Source of the DNA: Prosopocoilus inquinatus
Lineage: Eukaryota; Arthropoda; Insecta; Coleoptera; Lucanidae
NCBI GenBank assembly: GCA_036172665.1
Contig: CM069876.1
Coordinates: forward strand, 1,240,001 to 1,304,000
Length of the DNA stretch: 64,000 nt
Direction of reading: 5' to 3'
The first letter of the stretch is position 1; the number at the start of each line of letters is the position of its first letter. Positions 28,101 to 43,100 of the stretch are shown piece by piece. The translations under genes were made by a program, and so were the position numbers. A model generated the notes under the pieces. It worked only from the letters and a program-made list of their open reading frames with translations, ran no database searches and was not told where the DNA came from.

Positions 28101-31100
28101 AATTGAAAAGAAGAAAAATGCGAAAAACAGAAAAAAATAAAAGAAGAATGGATAGACAAAAAATAAACGAAAAACGGCGGTTCTCCGGCCGAAAATTTTG
28201 AAAGTCAAGAAACATTCTTACTTTATGTAATCGTTGAAAATTCTGAATGATAAATAATGAGGCCGAGGCATTAGATTTACCTAATTTTGCTGAAAATTGA
28301 AAACATTTCAATTAGTCTTAGAATTGCGATAAAAATAAAGCAAAGGCTAAAGTTAAGTGACTGAAAAAAATAGTCCTAAGTGCTTGAGACTGAGATCAAT
28401 ATTGACAGTTTATTGAGTGTATTAGTTTTTAGCTATGATATCAGCGTTTCCCAAACTTTTAGGTTTCGCGACTTTTGAGCTGTGCTATGGTTCACGCCCC
28501 CCACCCACCCCCATCGACACTCGAACTTGAACACTGATGCTAAATGATTGTCAAAATGCTTATTTTTGAAATAACTCATCAATACATTTCGTAACTGTCA
28601 TAGATATTCACTGTCAAACAAAACGTTATTTTAATTCCAGAAATTAGAATCTCCTTAGTTTTAATCAAACACAAGTTCGGTACCAATCTATGAAATTAAT
28701 GTATGTGCAACTTCTTGCACAAAATAATATGATAAATTAGTTACAGTATGTGTTCATTTGTTTTTAGATTTATTCTACCGCGCCCTCATTGGAAGAATTA
28801 CGCGCCCCCTAGGGGGGCGCGCCCCACAGTTTGGGAAATGCTGTATTATATAGTCTTACGTATTTTTATTATTGTTGAGGCACATTATTTTTTTTATATC
28901 CTTTTTTTTGCATTGAAATTTTAATTTCATTCTTTTTACTTAATGTGGAAATGGAATCTTGGAAACTTCATTGCATTTTTTGTTGAAACGTTTCCCTTTA
29001 AAAATATTGAAACTTCCACATTTCTTTCAAAAACGATCTTTTCTTGAAATTTCCACATCCGTAGATATAACTACTTAGCTAGTTTCACATACCTACAGTC
29101 TTAAAAGTTGATCTTTCGGGATTTCTTCTCCTATAAAGCTAACCTTTTTTTTAACACATTCACGTTGCCCAAATCTTTGCTTTTATTTGACGACTTACTG
29201 CCAATTACAGTTTATAATATTAACAGTTTGAAGTATGGATAATCTGACAATATTGCGTTTGTGCGGACTCCTACTGTGTGCAAATATTTAAATCTGTAAT
29301 ATATCACCATAAATGGCAACGATTGAACTCTTAACAAAAATTTAATAGTTTTCGAGAAAAATGCAGTGGCAGATAAACCGTTTGAGAACTGCTGGCATAG
29401 CTAAAAGTGGAACGCGACCGCCTCTTCAATTATGACCTGAAGGCGAAGTAGGCCGGGGTGAGTATTTTACTTGATCTTGAGCACGGACAACGTAAATCAG
29501 CCGCTCCGATCAGCTGGTCAGTCAAAACGTTTACAATTTAAATTAACTTCACTGCAAGTAATTACAAGTTTAAGTATTTTTAAATTAAAAATCTAGTGCA
29601 ATTCAAGAAGTTGCGGTTCGTAATTGCCGAACAAATTAAAAGCGAAGTACAAACAAATTGTAATTTGTAATTTTCGAGATATTTGCAATTTTCTAGAATT
29701 TCGGTGTCATCGCGCTTGCCTTACATGTTTCATGTTTTGTTTTATTCGTGATTTTATGAATTTGTTTTCGTGTTTGACACTTGTTTTAAAATTATCATTG
29801 CTTTATGAAAAAAATGCTATTAACACGAGAAGAAAAGGGAAATATGATATTTATACTGGGAGAATGCCAAAGAAATCCTTTATTGACGGAAAGGATTTAC
29901 AGGGAACGCTTTCCTGATCGGCATCATCCTCAGGAAGTTTGTTTTCGAAGATTAATCGAACGATTCATTATTACTGGACAAATGAATCGTCGTAGTACAG
30001 GCGGATCTAAAAAAAATGACAGAAGAAAACGAACTCTTGGTGCTCGCTTCCATGTTCCATTCAAGAAAATCCGCATGTGAGTGCGAAGGAACTTTTAGTG
30101 ACACGTGTGAAATTAGCAGAACATCGGTGCAAAGAATTCTTCGTAAACAAAATACCATTCATATCACATCTAAGTCCATCAAGAGCTGCTAGCCAAGGAT
30201 TATAAAAGAAGACGCATATTTTGTGAATGGGTGCGTGATCAGCTGCAGGAAGATAATTCACTTTTTTAATGTTCGTTTTTCTGAAGAAGCCACATTTCAT
30301 CGAAATGGATATCGATTTGATCTAGCATTTTAGATGCAACAAATGTTTCATAAACTGACCTTTAAATTCGACGAGGAATTAAAAAATGTAATAAAATATG
30401 GATCAGTCCATTTAAAATATCGACGTAGGTACTTACTTCCGGTATAAGCGGAAGTCACTCATATTTGAAAATAATTTTACAAGATGGAGAATACAAAATT
30501 CGGAGAGACTTTTGTATAAAACATTTTTACCTATTTTAAACAGTTGTCGCGTTAAAGAAGAAATACGTTCACTTGGGCTACCCTGTATTTGTTATTTCTT
30601 ATCTTTTCAACGAAGACAGCAATACATTGTGTCCACCGAGTGCCGCGGTCTTCTCTACCGTCTAATGTAAACAAGATAGAAAAGAAATTCAAACGAGCTG
30701 AGTTGTAACTCAGTCAGCTCTATTTTCTAAAATTATTTTTAGCTATATAGGGTGTACAGTAACTGAAAGTCATACCAAAGTTATATTTTTTTAAATGGAA
30801 CACCCAGTATATTTTTACATATTTCGAAAGTACGCATAACGAGTAGGTAATAACCAAAAATTCTAGTTCTATTTAAGAGTTTGTAAGATATTAATGATAG
30901 TATATAAAAAATTGTTCTACCTTGAGCTCTTATAGTTTGATTATTTATTTACGTTTCATCATGAATTTTTGTAGGTAGATAATACAATATCTTATCTACA
31001 GAACTTTCACAACAGCTTCAGTATATTAATTATTATGTGTACAGGGTGTTGAGTTTTGAGAAAGTTAATTTTTTTCAAAATTTTCAAATGGAAGTTGCAT

Positions 31101-34100
31101 TGTCAGGCAAAGAATTAAATAAAAATTGCATCATGTAAACCAGAAATTCCATTGTTGCATTTGATTAGCAGTTCATGTAGAAATGGTTACACGCACGAAC
31201 GAGCGCGGCAGAAAAGTTTTCGATGTGAAATTTAAAAGCACACAATTGGAAGCAACAAAAAAGACGGGAATCGCTAAAAACAAACAGCGGGCGTAGCAAA
31301 TTTCTAAATTGAATTACCATTGTTAACCGCAAGTTATGAACAATGAACAAAAAAGAAACATACGCACTGAGAAAGTGGGTCGGATCGCCATGTTTACCGA
31401 CGCTATCTTCCACAGGCACGCTGTGAGAATAGATTCCAAAAGAAATTATAATAAGTATGCATTGTTCTCGGAAAATTAGACCGATCTGATACATTTGTCG
31501 TCGTGAAAACGAATTTGGTTTCAAGTGAAATTGCAGGTGAATAACAATCAGAGACTTTGATTAGTAGTTTTCTTTCAAAAGTATGCGAGAAATTTTACAG
31601 AATTAAAATCATTCCCTCCACAATTTGCAATCCAAAACCTGATGTTATGTTAGTTGTAACTAAAAGTGAAGGTGTTTTCCAGTTCTTCGGATAAGCACTT
31701 ATCCACCGAAATTATTTAAAATTAACATGCAATTATTTGACACGGACGAAATGAAAAATTCCACGCATTAACACCCATAATTTGTTAATTTCAACACATG
31801 TATATTATGAGTTTTAATCTCGTACCTTCTGCGGATGGACTTGAGGGAACTAAAAAGTTAAAATATAGATATATTTTAGCTGTAACTTAATGATTATACA
31901 TTAAAATTATTTAACTTGTACGCCTCAATATGTTCCACTTAAAGATACAATATTTTCAGAAAATAAACATTCTACGTTTATTAAATTAGACAATTTTGCA
32001 AATAAAAACAAACTCGTAGGAAACAAAAGAGAATTGTAAAGCAAATAAAAACCGAAAACAAATCATTCAATTGAAAAGAAGAAAAACGCGAAAAACAGAA
32101 AAAAATAAAAGAATTGATAGACAAAAAATAAACGGAAAACGGCGATTCTCCGGCCGAAAATTATGCAAGTCAAGAAACATTCTTACTTTATGTAATCGTT
32201 GAAAATTCTGAATGATAAATAATGAGGCCGAGGCATTAGATTTACCTAATTTTGCTGAAAATTGAAAACATTTCAATTAGTCTTAGAATTGCGATAAAAA
32301 TAAAGCAAAGGCTAAAGTTAAGTGACTAAAAAAAATAGCCCTAAGTGCTTGAGACTGAGATCAATATTGACAGTTTATTGAATGTATTAGTTTTTAACTA
32401 TGATATCAGCGTTTCCCAAACTTTTAGGTTTCGCGACTTTTGAGCTGTGCTATGGTTCACGCCCCCCACCCACCCCCGTCGACCCTCGAACTTGAACACT
32501 GATGCTAAATGATTGTCAAAATGCTTATTTTTGAAATATTTTAGACTCATCAATACATTTCGTAACTGTCATAGATATTCACTGTCAAACAAAACATTAT
32601 TTTAATTCCAGAAATTAGAATCTCCTTAGTTTTAATCGAATACAAGTTCGGTACCAACCTATGAAATTAATGTATGTGCAACTTCTTGCACAAAATAATA
32701 CGATAAATTAGTTACAGTTTGTGTGCATTTGTTTTTAGATTTATTCTACCGCGCCCTCATTGGAACAATTACGCGCCCCACAGTTTGGGAAACGGTGTAT
32801 TATATAGTCTTACGTATTTTTATTATTGTTGACGCAAATTATTATTTTTTATATCTTTTTTTTTCACTGAAATTTTAGTTTTTTTTGGCTGTAACTTAAT
32901 GATTATACATTAAAATTATTTAACTTGTACGCCTCAATACGTTCCACTTAAAGATACAATATTTTCAGAAAATAAACATCCTAAGTTTATTAAATTAGAC
33001 ATACGTACTGAGTGCAAAATTATTTCTCGATACGTAGGATTTTACATGTAAAAATAACGGACATCAATTATTTATTCTTCTAATAAATTTATGGCAAAAT
33101 ATATACACTGCATTAGAGGAAAAACTTTTTTATTTTACGTTTTAGGAAAAAAGTTATTCTTTATAAAAACGTTTGCCTGCATTAAAACCTACAAAAATGA
33201 TAGAAAAGGTGTCACGAACTGCCTCGTTTATGGCTTTAAATACAGAAAACATGTTTACTTACTCTTAAAAATTTATCTAAGTTCAAATTACATTCAGAAT
33301 TATCGCATTACCCGGATCTGTCAAAATGATTAATGAAACTTGTTCCTTAAGCTCTTGTTGATAATTAGTACCTCTAATTAAAGTTATGGCAAATGACAAA
33401 ATTATTAGCCCTTATTTTTTTTGGAAGAAAATTTGAATCAGTTCAGTTATTTGCAATTGTTAGAAAATTTTGCTTTGCCGTCACTGGCATATGTGAGTTT
33501 GGAAAATATTTATTTTCAACAGGATGGATATCCTGCACAATCCACAAATTTAATGAAAGGGTAGCTTGATGACCATTTTAGACCAATACAATTTCAGAAA
33601 TTTTAAATGAAAAAATACCAACGGTAATTATAGTGAAATAGAAATTGAAACGTTAACAAACGTGTATACGGAATTTAGGTATAGGGTAGGAAAGTGCGTA
33701 GAGGTGGATGGGGATTACATTGAATATGTTTTCCCATATTAAAAACTAATAAAAGTTTTTGTGTAATTTATAAGGCCAATTTAATTACAGTTTCAATTTC
33801 TTAACAAAGGAAATGCTTAAAAAAATTATTTGAAAGAATTAAGAATATACCAAAATTACATGTCACTCTATCATTGCAGAAAATCTGTGGACACACTGTG
33901 TATTATTGTCAAGAAAATTAGTAAATATTTCTAATTGTTGTCAAGAATAAATAGAAAAATATTCGTGGACCTTAATTCCATTCCATTCTACCCAGATAAC
34001 AAACATAGAAACCAGAGAAAAGATAAAGACAGTTTCGGCTATTATTTGAAGAGGCAAGCGTATTCCTAATTCTTTCTACTTTTGTTCATTATCCACTAAT

Positions 34101-37100
34101 TATTATGACATCTTAAATTGTTCTTTTTATTCAAATATATAATCAAGTATCCTTCTAGAATGGTCGAATAGATTTTTAGGGGTGATTTAGAATTACAGAG
34201 ATACCTTTCAAAATCATTTAAATACTATTCTTTACTTTGTGTCGTAAGTTAGAGAAAAATTCATAATTAAGGGAGTTTTTAATTTTTCCCAAATTGGAGA
34301 AGAATACTGAGAAATATTCTTTCCTAGATACTTTACGAAGATTATATAATAATGTCATGTAGTATGTTGTGAAAATAATCGGTAGCCCCTTCGGTACTGA
34401 GTTCGAATAACACTTGGAACCAATCAATCAGTACCAGTAATACACCATAATTAGCTGATCTGAATTTTAAAGAAATAGATGGAAATTTACGCTTAAGATC
34501 TGCACTGTTATGAACCGCAACTTACCGCAAATACATACATGCATCAACTCTTCATCAACCAGATGTAGTTTGTAGTGGTACAAATATAATTGCACATTTC
34601 AATACATCAGATAACGAACTATCAGTTATTACCTTAAGACTACACCTACAACAATAAAATAATCAGATAAATACGATGAGTAGTCAATGTTATGTCGATT
34701 ATTTTTGTGGTGGTCCTACGAATGTCAATAGCGCGTCGCGTCTCGTCATTTTGCTGCTTCTAAAAGTTGCTATATCAAGCAATTCTCACTCGGCAGCATT
34801 TTATGTCAAAAAATTACATATAAAAGCATAGAAACCAAAATGACCATGTGAGAATTCAGCCTAATGAACAAGAAATGAATTAAACAATCAATAGAATTTC
34901 GCTGGACTACTTCATTAACTTTATTTAGATGTGACATGTGACCTAATGTTGTCAATAGTTATTCCTAGATTTTCCGCCTTTAAAATGTCGCCCTATTCTC
35001 CCGAAACACCCTCTGTAATCCTGATAATCTACGGAAAAGTTCCTCAATTTTTCCAATTCTTTATCACTTTGTATATTTGATACTCTTGAATGTGACTATA
35101 TTTAATTCGTGTTCGATAAATGTCTGTGACATTCCCATTATTAATATAAAATAATGCCGCTGTGATGTAATCTTTGTGCATCATTATTAATTATATGTAT
35201 ATGTATTAATTATCCCAACAAAACACCGGTCGGTGAACTGAACTGTTCCGCTTATTATTATTTTTTTTGAGGTGTTGTATTAATTGGTGCTAACAATAAG
35301 ACATTATTACCAAGCTCAACATTTTGTTTCCTTTTTAGGCGATCTTGTATTGAGACCATCGTGGGGAAAAGATCAACCCAACAATTACAATGGAGAACAA
35401 AATTGCGCTGTCCTTGATGGTGGTCGTGGTTGGCTTTGGAACGACGTGGGCTGTAATTTGGATTATTTACATTGGATCTGCCAACATAGTAAGTATAAGT
35501 ATCATACAATCTCCATATCTGAATACTCTGTCAACATGGACAAAAGTTAGTTTCATAACATTTCTTTTCTAAATATTTTTTGGTAGGTACTATATTCTCG
35601 TAACAAAAATTAGTATAATGTAAAACAGCCTTTACACAAGAAGTTGTGAATGATTCACCGCAGTCGATTATAATTTTACAGATGTTTGATTATACTAACA
35701 TGTTATGTCTTCTATTTTAAAAATATTTTCGTTTGGATACAGGGTGTCGAAGCATTATAAAGATATCAAAGATACGTTTTTCTAAATTAAAACGCCCCAT
35801 TTTGATTTCATTTTTGAATTCTGCACTAAATCCTGGATTCAATTTATTTGAGTCATTTTTACGTATCAATCATACTTTTTGATGTGAGTCAATTTTTTCT
35901 TGAAAATGTTCGGATGCAAGGTTCCATTCAAAAATTCGTAACTTCTAAATCACTAAAGATAATGCAACCGATTTTTTCCTTCAGTCAATGCCCTAAGCTG
36001 TGGGCAATCTTTTGCGATATTGCCGAGTCGTAAAGGAATATTCCAAGGCCTGATACTATTTTTTGAATATGAATAACTATAAATAATAATAAACTTAATT
36101 TTTTCAAATGGAACATCCTGTATATTTTCACGCTATTCCGTAGCACTTTCAACGTGGGTTTGTAGCGTCTAATACTGATATTCGACGAGTTATTGAGAAA
36201 ATAGTAATTTTGAGACGTAAATATTTAATAAAACACTGTAAGTTTGTAGTAAGCTGGTGTCAAAATGAAAAGCGATTAAAATTTTAAACCAATCTCACAA
36301 CAGTTACAGACGTATTGTGTTAAAAAGTGCGAATTTCATTGGTTTAATATTTTATTCGTTGTGCATTGTTGTCTGCAATCGATCAGTGAGACTGCGGCTT
36401 TAACTTCATAATTATCCTTCCAGTTTCCGTGAATTGGAAGTTCTTTTGATGATTCATGAAAATTCTAACTTAAGTACTTGAGAAATCTGAAGAGAAACTG
36501 ACTTGTATGCCAGTTTCAAATTTTAACTCGAGTACTCGGGAAATCTCAAAAGAAACTGACTTGTATGTCAGTTTCTCCCGACTACTCAAGTTAGAATTTT
36601 CATGAATCATCAAGAGAATTTCCAATTCACGCGAACTGGGAGGATGATTTTGAAATTAAAGCCGCAGTCCTACTGACCGATCGCGGATAATCATGCACAG
36701 CGAATAAAATATTAAACCAATGAAATTCGTACTTTTTGACACAGGTCCGTAACTAATTAAAATTTTAATCGCTTTTCATTTTGGCACCAGTATACTAGAA
36801 ACTTTCAATTGTTTATTATATATTTACGTCTAATAATTAGTAAAAATTCAAATCGATATCTGTAATAGCAAGAAAGTTATGGAACTTTTACAAATCTCTA
36901 AGACATCCTCTACAGGGTGCTGCGTTTTGAAACGCAACACAGGAAATCCCATGTTAATTGAAAGGTGCTCGAATATTGGCTTCCCTAATTATTTTACAGC
37001 AAAATTTCATTTAGGTTTTCTAAAGTGCTCTTCAATATAAATCTGTCTGTTAAATTTGAGAATTTTTCAGTCGCTCAATTTCAAGATATATAAAAAAGAT

Positions 37101-40100
37101 CAGTAACGAAATTGAATTTATACCAAACTATCAGTACGGCCTTGATCAGTAAATGTTGAAATAAATTACTGGAAATGTTTCTTCTGTCAATCTTCTTTTA
37201 AAACGACTAGACTTATTTATATGTGTCCAGTTTTCACTATCATTGATCAAGGCTGTGCTGATAGTTTAGTATAAATTGAATTTACTTACAAAATCTTTAC
37301 TTAAATATCTTGAAACTCAGTGTCCGAAAAATTTTCAAACTTCACAGACTGATTCATCTTGACGAGCACTTTAAAAAACCTCAATGAAATTTTGCTGTAA
37401 AATAATTAGCGAAGGCAGTATTCGAGCAACTTTAAATTAACGTAGGATTTCCTATATTGCGTTTTAAAAATGCAGCACCCTGTATAAACATATTGGAACT
37501 CACAATGGCTTGCAGATACCAAATACATAAAAATATTCTTGTAGAGTACTCATTTAAATTCAGAATTTGAGATAACTTCCCGCAACACCGGAAGTCCTAC
37601 GAACCAGTAGGATGTCACAAAATTTATGGTTTTATCGGTCCCAAATTTTATACAAATCGATTAAAAAGTAATAATTCTAGATGGGTGAATACCTGGCATG
37701 ATACGCCCGATACAAAACAAAAGAGAAGCAGAAATAAAACAGAATTGATTGAATAATATCTGTGATCATTACCTTGCTATTGAAAAGTTGAAAATGATAC
37801 GAAACTATTTTGCTGTAAGCAAAATACTGTTATTTTCACAGCACTTGAATAAGAAGTTAACCATTAAAGTAAACTGTTGAATAACATCAAACGCTAATCA
37901 CAGTGATTTATTCGTAATTAGCAATAAGTGCGTTAGTATCCAATAAAACATGAACGCATTTGAGTAACATAATTGACCGCATTTATTATTCTTGAATATA
38001 TAACAACGTTGTATAATTCTGACATTTCTTGAAAATTGAACGGACTATTTATCACGGGTATTTTTTCGTAAATAGTGAGCGTAAGTGAAAGTGTTTTCTG
38101 TCTTGAACTTTGAATATCGAGAGTAACAATAGCGTTATCGATGTTGTTGTTCTTTACTCGAAACGCCGCTCCTGTTTTAATTACGGTAGTTTTATTTATA
38201 AATTTCTCTAACTAAAAGTATGTACCAATACGTCCAACATCTATGTGAAGGTGAAATCGAAGTCGCCTGGTTTTAGCACGGTTCAGGAAGCTTTGAATAT
38301 TTAGTAGGTTTGGCAATTTCTGACCTACCTGCTGTATTTTACACGATCGTTGACCTAATCAAAGCAACTAATTATTATTCAAACCACGTAATTAATTGCC
38401 TAAATACTTGCAACATTTCAAAAGTGCGTTTCTTTTTTTTTAACTAGAGTATACTGTGTATACCTACAGTGTGTCCACGGATTGAGTTCGCGTTACGTGC
38501 AATGGACGAAAACTTTTGAATTCTGAGTTCATATTTTGTAGTTCAGGTCTGCTTGTCGCTTTATGAATTTGTACCAACTTTAATACGTTGATGAATCTAC
38601 ACTGTGTCCATGGATTTTCTGCAATAGAGGAAAAACTTTTTTTTTTCTACGTTTTAAGAAAAAAAGTTATTCTTTATAAAAACTTTTGCTTGTATTAAAG
38701 TCTACAAAAATGATAGAAAAGTTCAAGAACTGCCTCGTTTATGGCTTTAAATACAGAAAACAGGCTTAGTTACTCTTAAAAATTTTCTTAAGTTCAAATT
38801 CACATTCAGAATTATCGCATTACCCGGATCTGTCAAAATGATTAATGAAACTTATTGCTTAAGCTCTTGTCGATAATTAATACCTCTAGTTAAAGTTAAA
38901 GGAAATGACAAAATTATTAGCCCTTATTTTTTTGGAAGAAAATATGAATCAATTCAGTTATTTGTAAATGTTGGAAAAATTTGCTTTGCACTGGCGGATG
39001 TGAGTTTGGAAAATATTTATTTTCAACAGGATGGATATCCTGCACAATCCACAAATTTAATTAAAGGGTAGCTTGATGACCATTTGCCTGGAAGTTGGAT
39101 CGGACACTTTAGACCAATACGTTGGTCTTGGTACAAATTCAGAAATTTTAAATGAAAAAATACCAACTGTATTTAGTGAAATAGAAATTGAAACGTTAAC
39201 AAACGTCTATACGGAATTTAGGTACAGGGTAGAAAAGTGCGTAGAGGTGGATGGGGATTACATTGAATAATTTCTTCCCATATTAAAAAATAATAAAAAT
39301 TTTCGGTTAATTTAATTGCGGTTTCAATTTTTTTACAAAGGAAATGCTTAAAACAATTGAAACAATTAAGAATACACCAAAATTACATTTCACTCTACCA
39401 TTGCAGAAAATCTGTGGACACACTGTATTAGTTACCGAAATTTGTTATATTTTCTTGGAAGTAATGATTCATTTAAATTATATTTGAAAATGAAGAATCA
39501 AACACACAATTAACATTGTTAACGAACAAACATTTTTCAATTCAGATAAATTCTTTGAATCCATTAATTGGAAATTGTGTGTTTGACTCTTCAGTTGACT
39601 GCAGTTTGGTTCATTCTTCCCGACTCACCCTGTATTCAAATATAATTTAAATAAATCCTTACTTCCAATTTCGGTAACTAATAGATTCATTTATAATTGT
39701 AAGACTGTCATACACAGATTATACATACATGTTATGTCCTATACTTAAATTTATTTTTATATACCGGGTGTCCCGCGCCTTGTGCTCACCCTTCTAGAAT
39801 CTTTACTTATTAATCGATTAACCTGAATTTCGGAGACAGTAAATTAAACAAAATATGGTATTTTTCGACATATTGGTAGTCGTCATAGGGCTTCCAGTTT
39901 CACCGGAAATTATATCAACTTTCTTATTATAAATGGAACACCCTATATTTTTTACATATTTGAAATTTACGGATCATTATGAGTCCGAATACGTATCAAC
40001 TGTTAATTTTGGTTTCTCTAACAACGAAAAAAAGAAACTTTTTTATTTTTCAATCTAGAAAGCTATGAATCGCATTTTTTCGGTCTAATGCGATCAAGTG

Positions 40101-43100
40101 TTTCGAGAAAATCACTCCTTCGATGGTATTTACATTTTTAGCATTTTTACAGGATTTGAAATTTTAATTAGGTCTTAGCTCATTTTTTCGATAGAACCTC
40201 ATATGTTTCTTAGCTTTAACATGACATTTTTTTTCTGAGTACGCTGATACCAAATACGTCATATTTTCTTTGAAAGTCATTTGAAATAGAGGGAGTGTAA
40301 AATTTCAATAAGACATGCTCTATTTTAAATTATTAATTCAGACTCATAATGATCCGTAAATTTCAAATATGTAAAAATATGTAGGGTGTTCCGTTTAAAA
40401 TAAGAAAGTTGATATCACTTCCGGCGAAACCGGAAGTCCTTTAACGACTAGCAGCACATCGAAAAATCCCATTTTTTGCTTAATTTATTGTTTTCAAAAT
40501 TCAGGTTAATCGATTAATAAATAAAGATTCTAGAAGGATGAACACATGGCACAGGACACCCGGTATATAAAACTAAACAAAAATAATGTTTATTAACAAG
40601 AAATTATGTAAGTTCACAGATTTTATATTTATAATAACAATTAGTTTGAATATTTTTCAATTTGTAGTATACACTTGAAAAGGTCATAAAGACGAAACCT
40701 GTCGTGGTAAAAGAAATTAAAAAATTTTAGAGACCCAGCTTTTCAATTACATTAAATAAAATCTACAAACAGCAATGCGAGATTACAATAATATTGTAAG
40801 GTTTAACATTATTATTATTATAAATGAATTCGTAAATACTTCAGCCATCGTTACAACATAAATTTCTTTAAAAAATTAAAGATTTTTGTTAAAACTGTTT
40901 AATTATTTTTGGTTTAGTGCTAGGCGAAAAACAGTTCTGTGTCACACGTGCAGAAACGCATTAGCAACCCTTAGCTACAAGCTGCATAATAAACTATTTA
41001 GAACTGTGACCAGAAGGATCAAAAGTAGTTTTTATCAGAAACTTTAACCGCAATGCAATAAAATTGTTATAAATACAGATACAGTTTTACCTGAAGAGTT
41101 GTTAATCCTTATTTAAATTGGCGTTATTGTTGCTTTTCCCTACTAAATTGCTTCTAAAAGCAAGGATCATCGAATCTCTACTCCTAAAGAGTACATATCT
41201 TATCTTTTTAACACCAGAAACGGATGGACGCGAGGGAACACGGAAAAGTAGTTGAGAAAGTATTAGAATTAACTCCAAATTTTTATGTGTGTTCAAAGAA
41301 TTTATTATGACGTTTTGACATTTACACAGGCTAAAATAATTTTGAAGTAATCCTATTTAATAGCGTTTTCGATTCCGGTGCACTATATGCATTGAGTGTA
41401 TCTTTATCTCATTTTATTCCATGACGTTAAAACGAGATGAAGATAGACTCAGTGCACATAGTGCAGTTTGGTTCATTCTTCCCGACTCACCCTGTATTTG
41501 AAGATGTAGTAACATTAATAAAATAAACACTGAAGAAGTAAAAAGCTACAACATGAGCATTGTAGGTACATTTATAGTTATTTATGATACAGGTGTATGA
41601 AGTAAGGCTTTTATGCACAAATTGAAAAGTTTAAATCGCAAGGAGTACATAAAAGCCTTTCACACACGTGTCTCATACAATATTTTATCTACGACCTAAT
41701 TAGTTTGTTTGTTGTCGTTTCGCGTCGTTGTCAACAAAGTCAACATAAAGACCCTTTAATCAGACTCTGGACAATACCGCAATGTTATATTACAACAATT
41801 CGCTAGGATTGGGAAGGAAGAAAAGTAGACAATTAGGGCTATTCTGTAACATTGATATGCATATCAATTGATATGGTCTTCAATACTTGAAGAGAACTTG
41901 TTACGATTTCATAACATTTCACGTCGATTGCCGACCGCAAATTGAAGAAAGATGCATATTAACTCGATATCACACTTGATACGGATTGCAAGTTGTTAAG
42001 AAACTATTTACAGAATACTAATTTTGCAAGGTCACTTGAAACATAGCAATATCAAGTCCACATCAATGTTACAGAATAGACCCCGTTATCTTCTCACCTG
42101 TTACGTTTGACAGTTTCAAATTGTGATATAACATGGCAGCGCCAATCAAAACTGTTACGAATTGACCAGACTCTTATTAAAGGATCTCTATGTCAACAGA
42201 AATCATTTACATAATAACGGTAGTCTCATTTGATTTACATTGGTTTTTTACACACGATTTAATTCACTTACTCATGATTTATTTAATGTAGCTCTTCACA
42301 CACAATAACTTATTAAATATTTTTTTCATTATAGGGTAGGAGTTGATAAAATCTTTTTTTTTTTTCTTTCAGAACCAGCGTCTTGTGGAAGTCCCAATAA
42401 ATTAATTAACACGACGATCACAGGAACTAATTACAGTGTAGGGGCCACTATAAATTACCATTGTCCAATAGGTCATAGACTAAATGGAAATACAAATAGA
42501 ACATGTGGGACAGATGGATTTTGGACTGGAATTGCACCTTCTTGTAAATGTACGTGAAACACACCTATTGCAGTTGTCGTAAACGTCATTAAATGTGACT
42601 TTCTTAGATGTCGATTGTGGTCCTCTCACCAATTTAACTCACGGAACTATTCAATTGCAAGACAATAGGACCAGCCACGGAGCCAGCGCGATTTATACCT
42701 GCCATGAAAATTATACCTTGATTGGACATGAAAAAAGAATCTGCACGGATGATGGAACTTGGAGTGACTCTGAACCTCAGTGCTTGTTCGACTGGTGTCC
42801 AGATCCTCCTTCGCTGCACGGTGGTATTGTGACAACTTCCGGACATCGGGCTGGAGACACCGCTACTTATACATGTCAATCTGGATTTATATTATTTGGA
42901 CAAGGAGTAAGTTAATTTCTTTTGCTTATACCAATTGGCCTCAATTCTCCGTTTAGGTTTTGTCTTGTGGTCTTGGTGGAGAATGGTCCGGGAAATCACC
43001 AACGTGCAAATTCGTCGATTGTGGAGCTCCTCCTAACATAGATCATGGAAATTATTTATTACAAAATGGAACTACTACGGTGGATAGTGTTGTTCAATAT

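Noticed and set aside
27298..28311. Hydrophobic minus-strand and Lys-rich plus-strand frames
   Set aside because: They are by-products of strongly A-rich sequence inside a hAT element.
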